A DNA stretch of 48,855 nucleotides from Chitinophaga pinensis (GCA_943329075.2 CALQCM020000033.1:1-48855); one strand, 5' to 3'. Positions 16,554 to 26,781 are shown, counted from the first letter of the stretch. Made by a program: numbers and translations. The notes: a model not told the origin generated them from the sequence alone.

Positions 16554-18551
16554 CTAGATGATCTTCTTTACCGTGCTGACGACGTTCTCGACGGTAAAAC
16601 CAAAATGCTTGAACAACTCGCCGGCCGGCGCCGATTCGCCGAAGCTGTCGATGCCGATCACCGCACCGGCGTTTGAATCAATCGCGCCGACATACTTGCG
16701 CCAGAAATCGGTGACACCCGCTTCGATCGCCACCCGCGGCACCCCCGCCGGCAGCACCGCCGCGCGGTAGGCCGCATCCTGCGCGTCGAACAATGACGTG
16801 CAGGGCATTGATACGACGCTCACCGCCACGCCGGCCTTTTCGAGTTCCGCGCGCGCGCCCATCGCCAGCGCAATTTCCGAACCGGTGGCGATGAGTACCG
16901 CTTTGGGTATGTCCGCTGCCGCCAGTACGTAACCGCCGCGCTGAATGTTTGCAATCTGCCCGGCATCGCGTTTCTGGAACGGCAGGTTCTGCCGCGACAA
17001 AATAAAACAGGTCGGACCATCTTTGCGTGACAGCGCATGCGCCCACGCCGCTGCAGACTCGACGGTATCGCAAGGCCGCCACACGTTCATATGCGGAATC
17101 AGACGCAGGCTGGACGTCTGTTCAACGGCCTGGTGCGTCGGGCCGTCTTCGCCCAACCCGATCGAATCGTGCGTGAAGACGAAGATGTTGCGCAGCTTCA
17201 TCAGCGCCGCCATGCGCAGCGCATTGCGCGAATAATCCGAGAACGTCAGAAAGGTGCCGGTTTCCGGAATGAAGCCGCCGTGCAGGGCCATGCCGTTGGT
17301 GATGGCGGCCATGGCGAATTCGCGCACACCGAAGTTGACGATGTTGCCGGCCTCGCTGGGTGTGACGACTTTGGAGCCGGGCCAGTTCGTAAACACGCTG
17401 CCCATCAGGTCGGCCGAACCGCCGAGCAGTTCGGGCAGTTTCGGCGCCAGCGCCGTCAGTGCCAGTTGCGATGCTTTGCGTGTCGCCACCGTTTCCGCTT
17501 TGGTATTGGCGGCGTCAATCGCAGCGGCCGCATCCGCGGCAAAACCCGCCGGTAATTCGCCCGCCATGCGGCGCGTGAATTCGCGCGCGCGATCGGGGTG
17601 TGCCGCGGCGTAGGCGGCAAATTTGCCCGCCCACTCGGCTTGAGCGGCTGCGCCTTTTTTGCGCTGATCCCATTCGGCACGGATCGCATCCGGAATTTCA
17701 AACGGCGCAGAAGTCCAGCCAAGGTTGGCGCGCGTCGCGGCGACTTCCTTGTCGCCCAGCGCCGCGCCATGGGTGTCAGCCGAGCCTTGCTTGTTCGGCG
17801 AACCTTTGCCAATCACCGTCTTGCAGCAGATCAAACTCGGCCGCTCGGTCACCGCCTGCGCTTTTTTCAGCGCCGCATCGATGGCGCCGGCATCATGGCC
17901 GTCGACATCCGGCACGACGTGCCAGCCGTAAGCTTCGAAACGCTTCGGCGTGTCGTCGGTAAACCAGCCCTGCACCTTGCCGTCGATCGAAATCCCGTTA
18001 TCGTCATAGAGCGCGATCAGTTTGCCGAGGCCGAGCGTGCCGGCCAGCGAGCAGGCCTCATGCGAGAGGCCCTCCATCAGGCAGCCGTCGCCGAGGAACA
18101 CATAGGTGCGATGATCGACGATGGTGTGTCCGGGCCGGTTGAAATCGGCGGCGAGCAGTTTCTCCGCCAGCGCCATGCCGACGGCGTTGGTGATGCCCTG
18201 GCCGAGCGGGCCGGTGGTCGTTTCAACACCGGGTGTCACGCCGTATTCGGGATGGCCGGGCGTTTTCGAATGCAGTTGGCGGAACCGGCGGAGATCGTCG
18301 ATCGACAGGTCATAGCCGGTCAGATGCAACACCGCGTAGAGCAACATCGAGCCGTGGCCGTTCGACAAGACGAAACGGTCGCGGTCGGCCCACGACGGAT
18401 CGGCCGGATTGTGTTTAAGATGACTGCGCCAGAGAACTTCGGCGATATCGGCCATGCCCATCGGCATGCCGGGATGGCCGGAATTGGCTTGTTGAACGGC
18501 GTCCATCGCGAGCGCGCGGATCGCGTTGGATAAATCGAGGCGGGAGCCCAT
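16554..18551 (-). CDS. tkt: Transketolase
   Basis: This 665-residue thiamine-diphosphate enzyme transfers two-carbon ketol units in the pentose phosphate pathway. The cofactor-binding segment runs from GDGCLMEG to the DDNGISIDG region, and [11 protein letters not shown] and GPLGQG are typical N-terminal motifs. [11 protein letters not shown] belongs to the pyrimidine-binding domain. The length is standard and the C-terminal domain complete. It leads the glycolytic operon. In the 92 bp upstream the minus strand has GATAAT as a possible -10 without a clear -35, and AAGGA serves as ribosome site. Confidence 0.96.
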   Translation of the reverse strand: MGSRLDLSNAIRALAMDAVQQANSGHPGMPMGMADIAEVLWRSHLKHNPADPSWADRDRFVLSNGHGSMLLYAVLHLTGYDLSIDDLRRFRQLHSKTPGHPEYGVTPGVETTTGPLGQGITNAVGMALAEKLLAADFNRPGHTIVDHRTYVFLGDGCLMEGLSHEACSLAGTLGLGKLIALYDDNGISIDGKVQGWFTDDTPKRFEAYGWHVVPDVDGHDAGAIDAALKKAQAVTERPSLICCKTVIGKGSPNKQGSADTHGAALGDKEVAATRANLGWTSAPFEIPDAIRAEWDQRKKGAAAQAEWAGKFAAYAAAHPDRAREFTRRMAGELPAGFAADAAAAIDAANTKAETVATRKASQLALTALAPKLPELLGGSADLMGSVFTNWPGSKVVTPSEAGNIVNFGVREFAMAAITNGMALHGGFIPETGTFLTFSDYSRNALRMAALMKLRNIFVFTHDSIGLGEDGPTHQAVEQTSSLRLIPHMNVWRPCDTVESAAAWAHALSRKDGPTCFILSRQNLPFQKRDAGQIANIQRGGYVLAAADIPKAVLIATGSEIALAMGARAELEKAGVAVSVVSMPCTSLFDAQDAAYRAAVLPAGVPRVAIEAGVTDFWRKYVGAIDSNAGAVIGIDSFGESAPAGELFKHFGFTVENVVSTVKKII

Positions 18552-18643
18552 TCGGTAGTCCTTGCGGGGGTCGGTCTGGCGGCTTACGGAAGCTGCGATT
18601 ATCTTAGAAACGGTGAATTTTGGCTACGCTCGGCGGCCTTGCT

Positions 18644-19900
18644 CTATTCATCGGAACGGCGTGCCAGCTTGATGCCGAGCTGCTTGAGCTTGCGATAGAG
18701 GTGCGTGCGCTCAAGACCGACGGTGTCGGCCACCCGGCTCATGTTGCCGCCTTCGCGCGAGATATGGTGTTCAAAATAAATGCGCTCGAAGGCGTCGCGC
18801 GCCTCACGCAGCGGCAGATCCAGCTGCAGCCCGTGGGCAACCGACGACTGGCCGCCGGATTGCGCCAGCGCCTGATTCACTTCACCGACAGCAATCTCCT
18901 CGCCGGCGGCGGTCAAGGCCAGTGATCTGACGGCGCTTTCCAACTGCGACAGGTTACCGGGCCAGTCGAAATTACGCAGGGCATTCAGCGCCGCCGTGCT
19001 GAAGTGGCGCTGCGCCACCTCTTTGGCCTCTATGCAGCGCAACAGGAACAGGTTGGCCAGATCCGGGATGTCTTCGCGGTGCTCGCGCAGGTTAGGCACA
19101 TGCAACGTAACGGTGGCGATTGCGCTGTAGAGCCGCGCATCGAACGTGCCCTGTGCGACCTGTTCGGCGAGCGGTTTTGCGCTGGCGCAAATCAGGCGCG
19201 CGTTGTACTTGTCGATTTTGCCCAGCAGCAGGAGCAGGCCTTTTTGCTCCATGCGATTGAGATTGCCCACCTCATGCAGAAACAGGCTGCCCTCGCGCGC
19301 CTGTTCGAGCAGATCGAACGGCGCTTCGGCCAGCACCGAGAGATGCTCGGGCGCCACCCACGGCGCGGTCGGCGCGTGCACGAATTTCGCGCACAACTCG
19401 ACGCCGGTGCCGGGTTCGCCGGTGAGGAGCAGCGGCGTTTTCAAATTGGCAATCTTTTCCAGTCGCTGCTTGAGATCATTGACGATGGGCGCGCGCCCGA
19501 GCGTCGACAACATCAGGGTCGGTTTGACCTTCTGCTCGCCGCTGCGCAGGGCCTTGCTGACGGTGGCCAGCAATTTCTGCAGCGTGATCGGCTTTTCGAG
19601 AAAATCGAAAGCGCCGATGCGGGTGGCCTCCACCGCGGTGTCGATGGTGCCGTGGCCGGACATCATCACCACCGGCATCGTCAGCAAACCGGCGCCGGCC
19701 CATTCCCTGAGCAAGGTGATGCCGTCGGTGTCGGGCATCCAGATATCGAGCAGCACCATGTCGGGCCGCGCCTGCAAGCGCTGCGCGCGCGCCTGCGTGG
19801 CGTTCTCGGCGAGACGCACCTGGTAACCCTCGTCGCGCAGGATTTCCGAGAGCAGTTCGCGGATGCCGATTTCGTCATCTACCACCAGTATTTGCTGCAT
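18644..19900 (-). CDS. ntrX: NtrX-like response regulator with a degenerate sigma54-activator (AAA+) domain
   Basis: This 418-residue regulator has three domains. The receiver (1-118) is complete: Asp8/Asp9, phosphoacceptor Asp52, Ser81 and Lys103. The central domain (about 135-330) is recognisable as a sigma54-interaction AAA+ domain but degenerate. The Walker A segment is GEPGTGVE (161-168) with Val167 in place of lysine. Walker B is SLFLHEVG with His209 in place of aspartate. The GAFTGA loop region is deleted, and WPGNLSQL has Ser318 in place of the sensor-II arginine. The C-terminal Fis-type helix-turn-helix (380-410) is intact. It should therefore bind DNA in a phosphorylation-dependent way without hydrolysing ATP or contacting sigma54. 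The cognate kinase gene ntrY lies 20 bp upstream. Loss of GAFTGA is known for some alphaproteobacterial NtrX. Confidence 0.88.
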   Translation of the reverse strand: MQQILVVDDEIGIRELLSEILRDEGYQVRLAENATQARAQRLQARPDMVLLDIWMPDTDGITLLREWAGAGLLTMPVVMMSGHGTIDTAVEATRIGAFDFLEKPITLQKLLATVSKALRSGEQKVKPTLMLSTLGRAPIVNDLKQRLEKIANLKTPLLLTGEPGTGVELCAKFVHAPTAPWVAPEHLSVLAEAPFDLLEQAREGSLFLHEVGNLNRMEQKGLLLLLGKIDKYNARLICASAKPLAEQVAQGTFDARLYSAIATVTLHVPNLREHREDIPDLANLFLLRCIEAKEVAQRHFSTAALNALRNFDWPGNLSQLESAVRSLALTAAGEEIAVGEVNQALAQSGGQSSVAHGLQLDLPLREARDAFERIYFEHHISREGGNMSRVADTVGLERTHLYRKLKQLGIKLARRSDE

Positions 19901-19920
19901 AGCGTTTCGTCCGCTCCGGT

Positions 19921-22119
19921 TTATGCGTTTGCCGCCGCGCGCGGCGCGGTTTTTTGCGCGGCTTGTGTGGCGAAAGTCAGCATCACGCGCGCGCCATGCG
20001 GCATCACGTTTGAAATGGTGACGGCACCGCCGTGTTCCTCGACAATTTTTTTCACGATCACCAGACCGAGGCCCGTGCCCTTCGGTTTGGTGGTGACGTA
20101 GGGCTCGAACGCCCGCTTCATCAGTGTCTCCGGGAACCCGGCACCGTTGTCGGTGATCGTCACCTGGACGCCGCCCTCGACGCGTTCTGAACGCACTTCG
20201 ATGCGCGGCGTGGCGACCTCGGCCAGCGAATCCTGCGCGTTCTGCAAAAGATTGTGCATGACCTGGCGCAATTGCGCCGGATCGCCGATGAAATACGGCA
20301 GGTCGGCGGCAAAATCGAGATGAAACCAGGCTGCGTGCGATTCATATAGCGTAAGAACTTCGCGCATCAAGGCGTTCAGATCGATGGTCTGCAGCGTCGG
20401 TTCGGGCATACGCGCGTACTGACGGAACGCGTCGACCATGTTTTTAAGTGCCGCCACCTGGTTGACGATCGTCTTGGTGGAGCGCGCCAGCATTTCGGCG
20501 TCGGCCCCGGACAGTTTGTCCGCGAGTTTCATCTGCAGACGTTCGGCCGACAACTGGATCGGCGTCAGCGGATTCTTGATTTCGTGCGCCAGCCGGCGCG
20601 CGACCTCGGTCCACGCCGCGTCGCGCTGCGATTGCAACACGTGCGTGATGTCGTCGAACACGACGACATAGCCGGTGGCGCTGCCGGCAGGCAATTGCGT
20701 GCCGCGCAACAACAGCATCTGCTCGCCCTTGCGCCCGGCGTATTCGATCTGCTTTTCCCATTCGCCGCGGTTGCCGGCACGGAAAGCCGCGGCGATTTCA
20801 GCGGCGAGCGGCCCCAGCGCCGGCACGCGTTCATGCCAGCGGTCGGGCTCAATGCCGGCGAGTTGGTCGATGGCGATGTCGAATATCAAGTTCGCGCTGT
20901 TGTTGTATGAACGCAGCTGCATGCGGTCGTCGAAGGCCAGCACGCCCGCCGACAGGTTGTCGAGTATGCCCTGCACATAGGCGTGCGCGTCGGCCAGCTG
21001 CGTCTGGTTGCGTTCAACGACGATGCGCGTTTCGGCGAGCTGCTGGCGCATCGTATTGAAGGACTGCATCAGGATGCCGAGCTCGTCCTTGCTCGAGATG
21101 GTTTCGCGCTGGCTGAAGTCCCCCTTGGCGACCGCGCGCGTGCCCTCGGCAAGAAAGCTCAGCGGCGCCGACAATCGTTCGCTCAACACGAAGGCCAGCG
21201 ACAATGCCGTCAGCAATGCGAGCAACAGCGTTAACGTGAGCGTCAAACCGTACAAATTACGCAGGCCCTGGCGCGACAGCAACAGTTCCTGGTATTCCCG
21301 CTGGCCGGTCTGCACGATCTCGGCATCGAGCGCGAGTTGTTGCGGCACCTGTTGCAGCACCTGCAGGATACGCGTTTCTTCCTGCAGGCTGATGACGTTG
21401 ACCGGCATCAGCACGCGCAAGACGAGACCTTTTTCCGGAATGGATTCGACCGCGCTGTAGCTCTGTTGCTGGCGCAACTGGCGCAACACCGTCGCCCCCG
21501 GCAGCTCCGGCATCAACACCGCGCGCTCGCCCCCGGCGTGCGCGATCACCTTGCCGCGCGCCGTAAACAACGTCGCCTCGTAAACGCCGGCCTGTTCGCG
21601 CAATGTATTCAGGACGCCAATGTGTTCGGCGACCGGTCGCACTGACAATGCGCCCGCCATGACGTCGGCTTTTTTGGTGAGGTCCTTGAGCAGATTGTCG
21701 AGCGTGGTGCGGCCAAGATTGAGCCCGCCCTCAAGCGCTTTTTCAACGCGCACGTCGAACCACGACTCGATGCTCTTGGCGACGAATTGCACCGACACGC
21801 CGTAGACCAGCGCGCCGGGCAACACGGCAACCAGCGCGAACAACACCACCAGGCGCAGCGTCAGCTTGGCGCCAAATACGCCGGCCTTGAGTTTTTGCCG
21901 CAGCGTAAAGAGCTGGTAACCGAGCAGCATGGCGAGACAGGCAGCGAGGCCGCCGTTCAAGGCCAGCAGCAGCGGATACTGCTGCGCGAACAACGCGGTG
22001 TTGGCCGTGGCGGTCGCCAGCAAATACAACGTTACGGCGCCGACCACCACGCACAACACCAGCAGATAAGTGACGGCACCGCTTTTCAATGCCGGCCGGA
22101 AATTGGCGAGCTGCAGCAT
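19921..22119 (-). CDS. ntrY: NtrY-like sensor histidine kinase
   Basis: This 732-residue membrane kinase has several N-terminal transmembrane segments (first at about 15-38, then about 50-67 and 85-110), a periplasmic part and another membrane segment near residue 295. A HAMP linker (LSAPLSFLAEGTRAVAKGDF), a PAS-like domain, the histidine box LAHEIKNPLTPIQ with the phosphorylated histidine near residue 512, and a HATPase domain (NLLQNAQDSL, GTGLGLVIVKKI) follow. The ATG at 22119 shares its A with the stop of the upstream DUF4390 gene (TGATG), implying coupling; a GTG one codon earlier is possible. Its partner is the regulator encoded next. The signal is unknown; NtrY/NtrX pairs are linked to nitrogen and redox control elsewhere. 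Confidence 0.94.
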   Translation of the reverse strand: MLQLANFRPALKSGAVTYLLVLCVVVGAVTLYLLATATANTALFAQQYPLLLALNGGLAACLAMLLGYQLFTLRQKLKAGVFGAKLTLRLVVLFALVAVLPGALVYGVSVQFVAKSIESWFDVRVEKALEGGLNLGRTTLDNLLKDLTKKADVMAGALSVRPVAEHIGVLNTLREQAGVYEATLFTARGKVIAHAGGERAVLMPELPGATVLRQLRQQQSYSAVESIPEKGLVLRVLMPVNVISLQEETRILQVLQQVPQQLALDAEIVQTGQREYQELLLSRQGLRNLYGLTLTLTLLLALLTALSLAFVLSERLSAPLSFLAEGTRAVAKGDFSQRETISSKDELGILMQSFNTMRQQLAETRIVVERNQTQLADAHAYVQGILDNLSAGVLAFDDRMQLRSYNNSANLIFDIAIDQLAGIEPDRWHERVPALGPLAAEIAAAFRAGNRGEWEKQIEYAGRKGEQMLLLRGTQLPAGSATGYVVVFDDITHVLQSQRDAAWTEVARRLAHEIKNPLTPIQLSAERLQMKLADKLSGADAEMLARSTKTIVNQVAALKNMVDAFRQYARMPEPTLQTIDLNALMREVLTLYESHAAWFHLDFAADLPYFIGDPAQLRQVMHNLLQNAQDSLAEVATPRIEVRSERVEGGVQVTITDNGAGFPETLMKRAFEPYVTTKPKGTGLGLVIVKKIVEEHGGAVTISNVMPHGARVMLTFATQAAQKTAPRAAANA

Positions 22120-22697
22120 CACGGCTTGACGCTCCAGCGGTGCCAGTCGGAACTCAGGTTCCAGTCGCGCGACGCCAGTGCGTTCAGTTGAAACGGCTTC
22201 GGCAGCTGCGAAACGTCAAGACGCATGCGCACCGCGGCCGCATAGACCGAACCGCGGCTGAGCACGCCGATGTCGAGCACCTGGCGCCGCCGCACGCGGC
22301 TCAGAAAACTCAGCGCTTCGCCGAGTTCGTTGAAGTTCTGGTAAAACGCGCCGATGCCGAGGCGATACTGGCGGGTCAGCGCGTTGTAGGCGAGCCGGTA
22401 TTGCTGCTGGGTGTTGACGACTTTGTCGTCGAGCCAGTACCAGCGCGGCCGGATGACTTCGAATTCAAGCAAAAAATACAGCGGCACACCCTTGTTGAGC
22501 GCCTCCTCAAGCGTGGCATTCAGCGAGATCTCGAAATCCGCCTCGAGGTAATACGCTTCATCGGCAGCCACCAGCGCGGCGTCGCGGACGAGGATGCCTT
22601 CTGCGCGCACCGGCAGCGCCAGCATCATGAATGCCAGCGCAGCGATCAGTAACAGCAGGCTAGATTTTTTGAAGGAGCGCGTAAAAAAAACCGTCAT
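22119..22697 (-). CDS. DUF4390 domain exported protein
   Basis: This 192-residue protein has a signal peptide (hydrophobic core SSLLLLIAALAFMMLALPVRA) followed by a mature domain with EADFEISLN, GVPLYFLLEFEV and PRWYWLDDKV, the pattern of DUF4390. This family sits between rsmB and ntrY in many betaproteobacteria; its function is not established. The start at 22697 (MTVFFTRSFKK) gives a normal signal peptide, but lies 38 bp inside the 3' end of rsmB. Earlier in-frame codons lengthen the N-region implausibly. The constant linkage to ntrY suggests a role with the sensor at the cell envelope (inference). Confidence 0.82.
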   Translation of the reverse strand: MTVFFTRSFKKSSLLLLIAALAFMMLALPVRAEGILVRDAALVAADEAYYLEADFEISLNATLEEALNKGVPLYFLLEFEVIRPRWYWLDDKVVNTQQQYRLAYNALTRQYRLGIGAFYQNFNELGEALSFLSRVRRRQVLDIGVLSRGSVYAAAVRMRLDVSQLPKPFQLNALASRDWNLSSDWHRWSVKP

Positions 22698-23943
22698 GCT
22701 CGTTGTCCGGCAGCAACTGTCCCTCCGGGATCCCATTCGTAGAAACCGCCTCGCTCAACGGCAAGCGCCGTGCATCGGCGTGGCGCGCGAGAAAATCATC
22801 GATCTGCCGCGTATTTTCCTCGTCGAAAACCGAACAGGTTGCGTACAACAATTTACCACCACTGGCCAGCACCTGCCACAAAGCCTCCAGCATGGCGCGC
22901 TGTTGCGTTGCAAAGCGGGCGATATCCACGGCGCGGCGCAACCATTTGATGTCGGGATGGCGCCGCACCACGCCGGACGCTGTGCACGGCACGTCGGCGA
23001 GAATGCGCTCGAACGGGCGGCCGTCCCACCAGCTGCCGAGCGCCTGCACGTCGGCCGCAACCAGCGTGGCCTTAAGTTGCAGCCGGTCCAGATTCTGCTG
23101 CACGCGCGCCAGCCGCGATGCGTCGCTGTCGACGGCGACCAGATCCAGCTCCGCGCGTTCCAGCAAATGGGTGGTCTTGCCGCCGGGCGCCGCACAGGCG
23201 TCGAGCACGCGCATGCCGTTCTGCGCGTCGAGCAACGGCGCGGCGAATTGCGCGGCGGCGTCCTGCACCGACACCACGCCCGCGCTGAATCCCGGCAACC
23301 GTTCGACCGCAACCGGATGCTGAATACGCACCGCCCATGCGCCGGTTTGCGCCGCAGCGATATCGTGGCGCGCGAGTTCGGCAAGATAATCGGCGACGGT
23401 GCTGCGCCGGCAATTCACGCGCAGGGTCAGCGGCGGATGCGTGTTGCAGGCTTCGAGCATGGCCGCGTAATGTTGCGGATACTGCGTGCACAACCGGGCA
23501 ATCCACCATTGCGGAAAGGCAAAGCGTCCGACGTCGGAATGTTTCGCTTTGGCGAGGACCTCTTCGCGCTTGCGCAAAAAATTTCGCAGCACGGCGTTGA
23601 CCAGTCCGCCCGCGTGCGCGTGGCCGAGCGCGGCGGCGCTGCGCACGGCGTGATCGACGATGGCATAGGGTGCGGCGCGCGTGTGTTCAAGCTGGTAGAG
23701 CGCGATCAGCAACAGCCAGCGCAGATCGGCGTCCTGCATCGGCTTGTTGAGCAGTTCCGCAAGAATGCAATCGAGCTGAAAACCGAAGCGCAGCGTGCCG
23801 TAGCTCAGGTCATTGACGGCGCCGAGCTGCTGCGAAGTTAGCTGGGGATGGCGCGCGCGCTGCTCCGCCAGCACCACGTTCAGATTGCGGCCCGCGCGCA
23901 CCGCGGCGACCGTCGCACAGGCAATCTGCTGGACCTCAAGCAC
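22660..23943 (-). CDS. rsmB: 16S rRNA (cytosine-967-C5)-methyltransferase RsmB
   Basis: This 427-residue enzyme methylates C967 of 16S rRNA using S-adenosylmethionine. An N-terminal NusB-like RNA-binding domain (about 1-140) precedes the methyltransferase domain with motif I LDACAAPGGKTTHLLE, motif IV DVPCTASGVVRRHPDIKW and motif VI LYATCSVFDEEN, which contain the two catalytic cysteines. The start codon is GTG (23941-23943) and no strong ribosome site is visible. The 3' end overlaps the start of the DUF4390 gene. It follows fmt by 17 bp in the common betaproteobacterial order def-fmt-rsmB. Confidence 0.95.
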   Translation of the reverse strand: MLEVQQIACATVAAVRAGRNLNVVLAEQRARHPQLTSQQLGAVNDLSYGTLRFGFQLDCILAELLNKPMQDADLRWLLLIALYQLEHTRAAPYAIVDHAVRSAAALGHAHAGGLVNAVLRNFLRKREEVLAKAKHSDVGRFAFPQWWIARLCTQYPQHYAAMLEACNTHPPLTLRVNCRRSTVADYLAELARHDIAAAQTGAWAVRIQHPVAVERLPGFSAGVVSVQDAAAQFAAPLLDAQNGMRVLDACAAPGGKTTHLLERAELDLVAVDSDASRLARVQQNLDRLQLKATLVAADVQALGSWWDGRPFERILADVPCTASGVVRRHPDIKWLRRAVDIARFATQQRAMLEALWQVLASGGKLLYATCSVFDEENTRQIDDFLARHADARRLPLSEAVSTNGIPEGQLLPDNEHDGFFYALLQKI

Positions 23944-23960
23944 GGTAAACTAACAATGCA

Positions 23961-24878
23961 TCAAACTCCCAATCGCGCGCCGGGCTGCAGACGCGTCCCG
24001 GCCAAAAATGCGGCGGGTGGCAGTCGTTTACCACCGGCTTTTTGTAATTCCATTATGCACACCGCGCCGTCTGCGGCCGCGACAATAATGCCGTCGGCGC
24101 CGTGGCCCAATATCACGCCCGGTTCAGCATGCGCGCCGGCAAGCGCCCGCGCCTGCCAGATTTTCAATACGCCGCCGTCAAGCAGCGTCGTCGCACCGGG
24201 GACCGGATTGTAAGCGCGAATGCGCCGGCAGATTTCATCGGCTGAAAGTTTCCAGTCAATGGCGGACTCGGCTTTGGAAATTTTGGCGGCGTAGGTCGCC
24301 GCCGCTTCACTCTGCGCAACCGGCACGGGCTGTTCCTGCAAAGTACGCACGATGCAGCGGCCGCCCATGACAGCCAAGCGGTCGTGCAAGGTGGCCGCGC
24401 TCTCGGCATCCGTGATGGGCGTTGTTTCCTGCAGCAGGATGTCGCCGGTATCGAGGCCGGCGTTCATCTGCATGATGGTGATACCGGTCTCGCGGTCGCC
24501 GGCCAGCAGCGCACGCTGGATCGGCGCCGCACCGCGCCAGCGCGGCAGCAGCGACGCGTGAATATTGAGGCAACCGCGCGGTGGAATGTCGAGCACGGCC
24601 TGCGGCAGGATCAATCCATACGCCGCCACCACCATCGCCTCTGCGCCAATGGCACGCAACAGCGCTTCGGCTTCGGCGGTTTTTAATCCGGCTGGTTGCG
24701 CGATTGGCAACGCGCGGCTTTTCGCCAGCACTTTGACGCGGCTTTCCCGCGCATGCATGCCACGGCCCGCCGGCCGGTCGGGCTGCGTCAAAACCAACCC
24801 GATTTCATGTCCGGCATCGCACAGTGCTTGCAGTGCAATCGCGGCAAATTCCGGCGTGCCGGCAAAAATCAATTTCAT
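23961..24878 (-). CDS. fmt: Methionyl-tRNA formyltransferase
   Basis: This 305-residue enzyme formylates the initiator methionyl-tRNA. MKLIFAGTPEFAAIAL at the start, the folate-site segment CLNIHASLLPRWRGAAPIQ (catalytic Asn and His) and TGITIMQMNAGLDTGDIL (catalytic Asp in the downstream loop) are unambiguous, and a C-terminal tRNA-binding domain follows. It is next to def, whose product removes the same formyl group, and both are leftward with 68 bp between them. Confidence 0.96.
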   Translation of the reverse strand: MKLIFAGTPEFAAIALQALCDAGHEIGLVLTQPDRPAGRGMHARESRVKVLAKSRALPIAQPAGLKTAEAEALLRAIGAEAMVVAAYGLILPQAVLDIPPRGCLNIHASLLPRWRGAAPIQRALLAGDRETGITIMQMNAGLDTGDILLQETTPITDAESAATLHDRLAVMGGRCIVRTLQEQPVPVAQSEAAATYAAKISKAESAIDWKLSADEICRRIRAYNPVPGATTLLDGGVLKIWQARALAGAHAEPGVILGHGADGIIVAAADGAVCIMELQKAGGKRLPPAAFLAGTRLQPGARLGV

Positions 24879-24946
24879 GTTTACCCTTTGGAATCGCCGT
24901 CCGCTGCAACGACGTGCAGCGCAAGTGGTGTTGCGCCAGCAACTGC

Positions 24947-25450
24947 CTACATGGTTCTGCGGCGCTGCTTCTTGAGCTTTTCGGCAATCCGTTGTTGCTT
25001 CAGGCGGGACAGATACTCGACAAACACCTTGCCCTCCAGATGGTCCATCTCATGTTGGATGCACACGGCGAGCAGTCCTTCCGCCTTGAGGTCGAAAGAT
25101 TGGCCCTGCGCATCGAGGGCGCGGACCGTGATGCGATCGGCGCGCGGCACCTTTTCGTAGATGCCCGGCACCGACAGGCAGCCCTCTTCAAAAGCGGACA
25201 CACCGCTGTGCGCGATGATCTCCGGATTGATGAACACGCGGAGCTGGTCGTGGCTCGCCGAATTGTCGATGACGACGATACGCAATAAAACATCGACTTG
25301 TGTTGCGGCCAAACCAATCCCCGGGGCAGCATACATGGTGTCAGCCATGTCTTTGATTAATTGATTTATTTTTATGTCGACGGCCTTGACTGGCTGGGCG
25401 ACGCGATGTAGCCGCTCGTCGGGGTATTGAAGGATGGGTAGCAGGGCCAT
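24947..25450 (-). CDS. def: Peptide deformylase
   Basis: This 167-residue metalloenzyme removes the N-formyl group from nascent proteins. All three motifs are present: [17 protein letters not shown] with the metal-binding cysteine, and [12 protein letters not shown] with the two histidines and the catalytic glutamate. The ATG at 25450 ([14 protein letters not shown]) fits the family; a TTG four codons upstream is not needed. It diverges from the LysM protein gene across about 108 bp and precedes fmt. The C-terminal tail is basic (KKQRRRTM). Confidence 0.96.
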   Translation of the reverse strand: MALLPILQYPDERLHRVAQPVKAVDIKINQLIKDMADTMYAAPGIGLAATQVDVLLRIVVIDNSASHDQLRVFINPEIIAHSGVSAFEEGCLSVPGIYEKVPRADRITVRALDAQGQSFDLKAEGLLAVCIQHEMDHLEGKVFVEYLSRLKQQRIAEKLKKQRRRTM

Positions 25451-25558
25451 AATATCTTGCAAATTGAATTGATTAGGCGCAGAATTTAAACCAGAATGTC
25501 ACCTATCGGCTCGGTCCGCGCGCGGCGCGGTTTCCGGGATGGCTGCAACGGAGGCGCG

Positions 25559-26731
25559 ATGCGTAAATCGATTATATCGCTGATTTTATTGTGCTGTTCG
25601 GTCGCTCCGGCGCCGGCAGCGATTACTGACGACCTGATTGAGGGGGCACCGGAACGCTATGTCGTCGTGCCCGGCGACACCTTGTGGGCCATCGCCAGCC
25701 GGTTCCTGAAAAGTCCGTGGAAATGGAACGATCTGTGGCAGCTGAACCAGGAGCAAATCCCGAACCCAAACCGCATCGCCCCCGGTGACGTGCTGGTGCT
25801 CGACCGCGGCTTTAACGAAACGCGCCTCCGCCTGTTGAAAACGCAAACGGTAAAAATGACCCCCGGCGCGGTGGAAACGGCGCGCGCGCCCGAGGCAATT
25901 CCGGCGATACCGACCGCAGACATCGAACCGTTCCTGAGCCAACCGCTGATTATCGAACCCAACCAACTGGCGGGTGCGCCACGCATCGTGCGCACCCAGG
26001 AAAACCGCGTCGCCCTCGGTGCAGGCAGCGTTGCTTACGCCAAAGGGGTTACCAAGGAAAAAGGCCTGAATTGGCAAATATTCCGTCCCGGCGAAAACAT
26101 GGTGGACCCGGAAACAAACGAAACTCTGGGTCAGGAAGCCACCTATCTGGGCGAGGCAACCGTCACCAAGTTCGGTGATGTCAGCACGCTGCAAATCGTC
26201 AAGTCACAGCTGGAGATTTACTCCGGCGATTACCTGTTGCCCGCGCCGCGTGAAACGCTGTTAAACGCCTACGCACCGCATGTGCCAGGTAAAAAAATCA
26301 AGGCCCATATCATTGCCGCCTACGGCAGCCTGTTTGAAACCGGCGGCAACGGCATCGTCGCGCTCAGTCGCGGCGCCAAGGATGGCGTCGAAGTCGGGCA
26401 TGTGTTTGCGATTTACCGCAACCTCAATGCGTCGACGAACCGCATGCGCGAGAGTCCGATGTGGGGACGCTTGGGCCCCACCGGGAACGACACGGCAAAC
26501 AAGACCTATGTCAACGAACCGCTGGTCACGCGCAATTCACCCTTGTGGGGGCGGCACGGGCCGCTCGGCGCTTTGTACAAGGACGACAAAACCAACCTGC
26601 CCGCGGCCGACCTGCCGGACGAACGATATGGGCTGATGATGGTTTTCCGTGTCTTCAATCGCGCCTCTTATGCGTTGATCATGAATGCGGAACGACCGGT
26701 CAACCTGCAGGATCTGGCGACCAACCCCTAG
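25559..26731 (+). CDS. Exported LysM-domain protein
   Basis: This 390-residue protein has a signal peptide (MRKSIISLILLCCSVAPAPA, cleavage before AITDD) and one LysM domain at about residues 32-80 (YVVVPGDTLWAIASRFLKSP, ending PGDVLVL), which binds peptidoglycan. The remaining 300 residues contain no catalytic motif I can name; phrases such as GGNGIVALSRGAKDGVEVGHVFAIYRN resemble a small beta domain seen in other LysM proteins of this gene context. GGAGG lies five bases before the ATG, so the longer in-frame start at 25496 is rejected. The gene lies next to def and dprA, a usual betaproteobacterial arrangement. It probably acts in the periplasm on or near the cell wall. Confidence 0.9.
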   Translation: MRKSIISLILLCCSVAPAPAAITDDLIEGAPERYVVVPGDTLWAIASRFLKSPWKWNDLWQLNQEQIPNPNRIAPGDVLVLDRGFNETRLRLLKTQTVKMTPGAVETARAPEAIPAIPTADIEPFLSQPLIIEPNQLAGAPRIVRTQENRVALGAGSVAYAKGVTKEKGLNWQIFRPGENMVDPETNETLGQEATYLGEATVTKFGDVSTLQIVKSQLEIYSGDYLLPAPRETLLNAYAPHVPGKKIKAHIIAAYGSLFETGGNGIVALSRGAKDGVEVGHVFAIYRNLNASTNRMRESPMWGRLGPTGNDTANKTYVNEPLVTRNSPLWGRHGPLGALYKDDKTNLPAADLPDERYGLMMVFRVFNRASYALIMNAERPVNLQDLATNP

Positions 26732-26781
26732 CCTCTCCGGGCGGTGGGCGGCCGCCTTGCATTTGATGACGAAAGCCGCCC

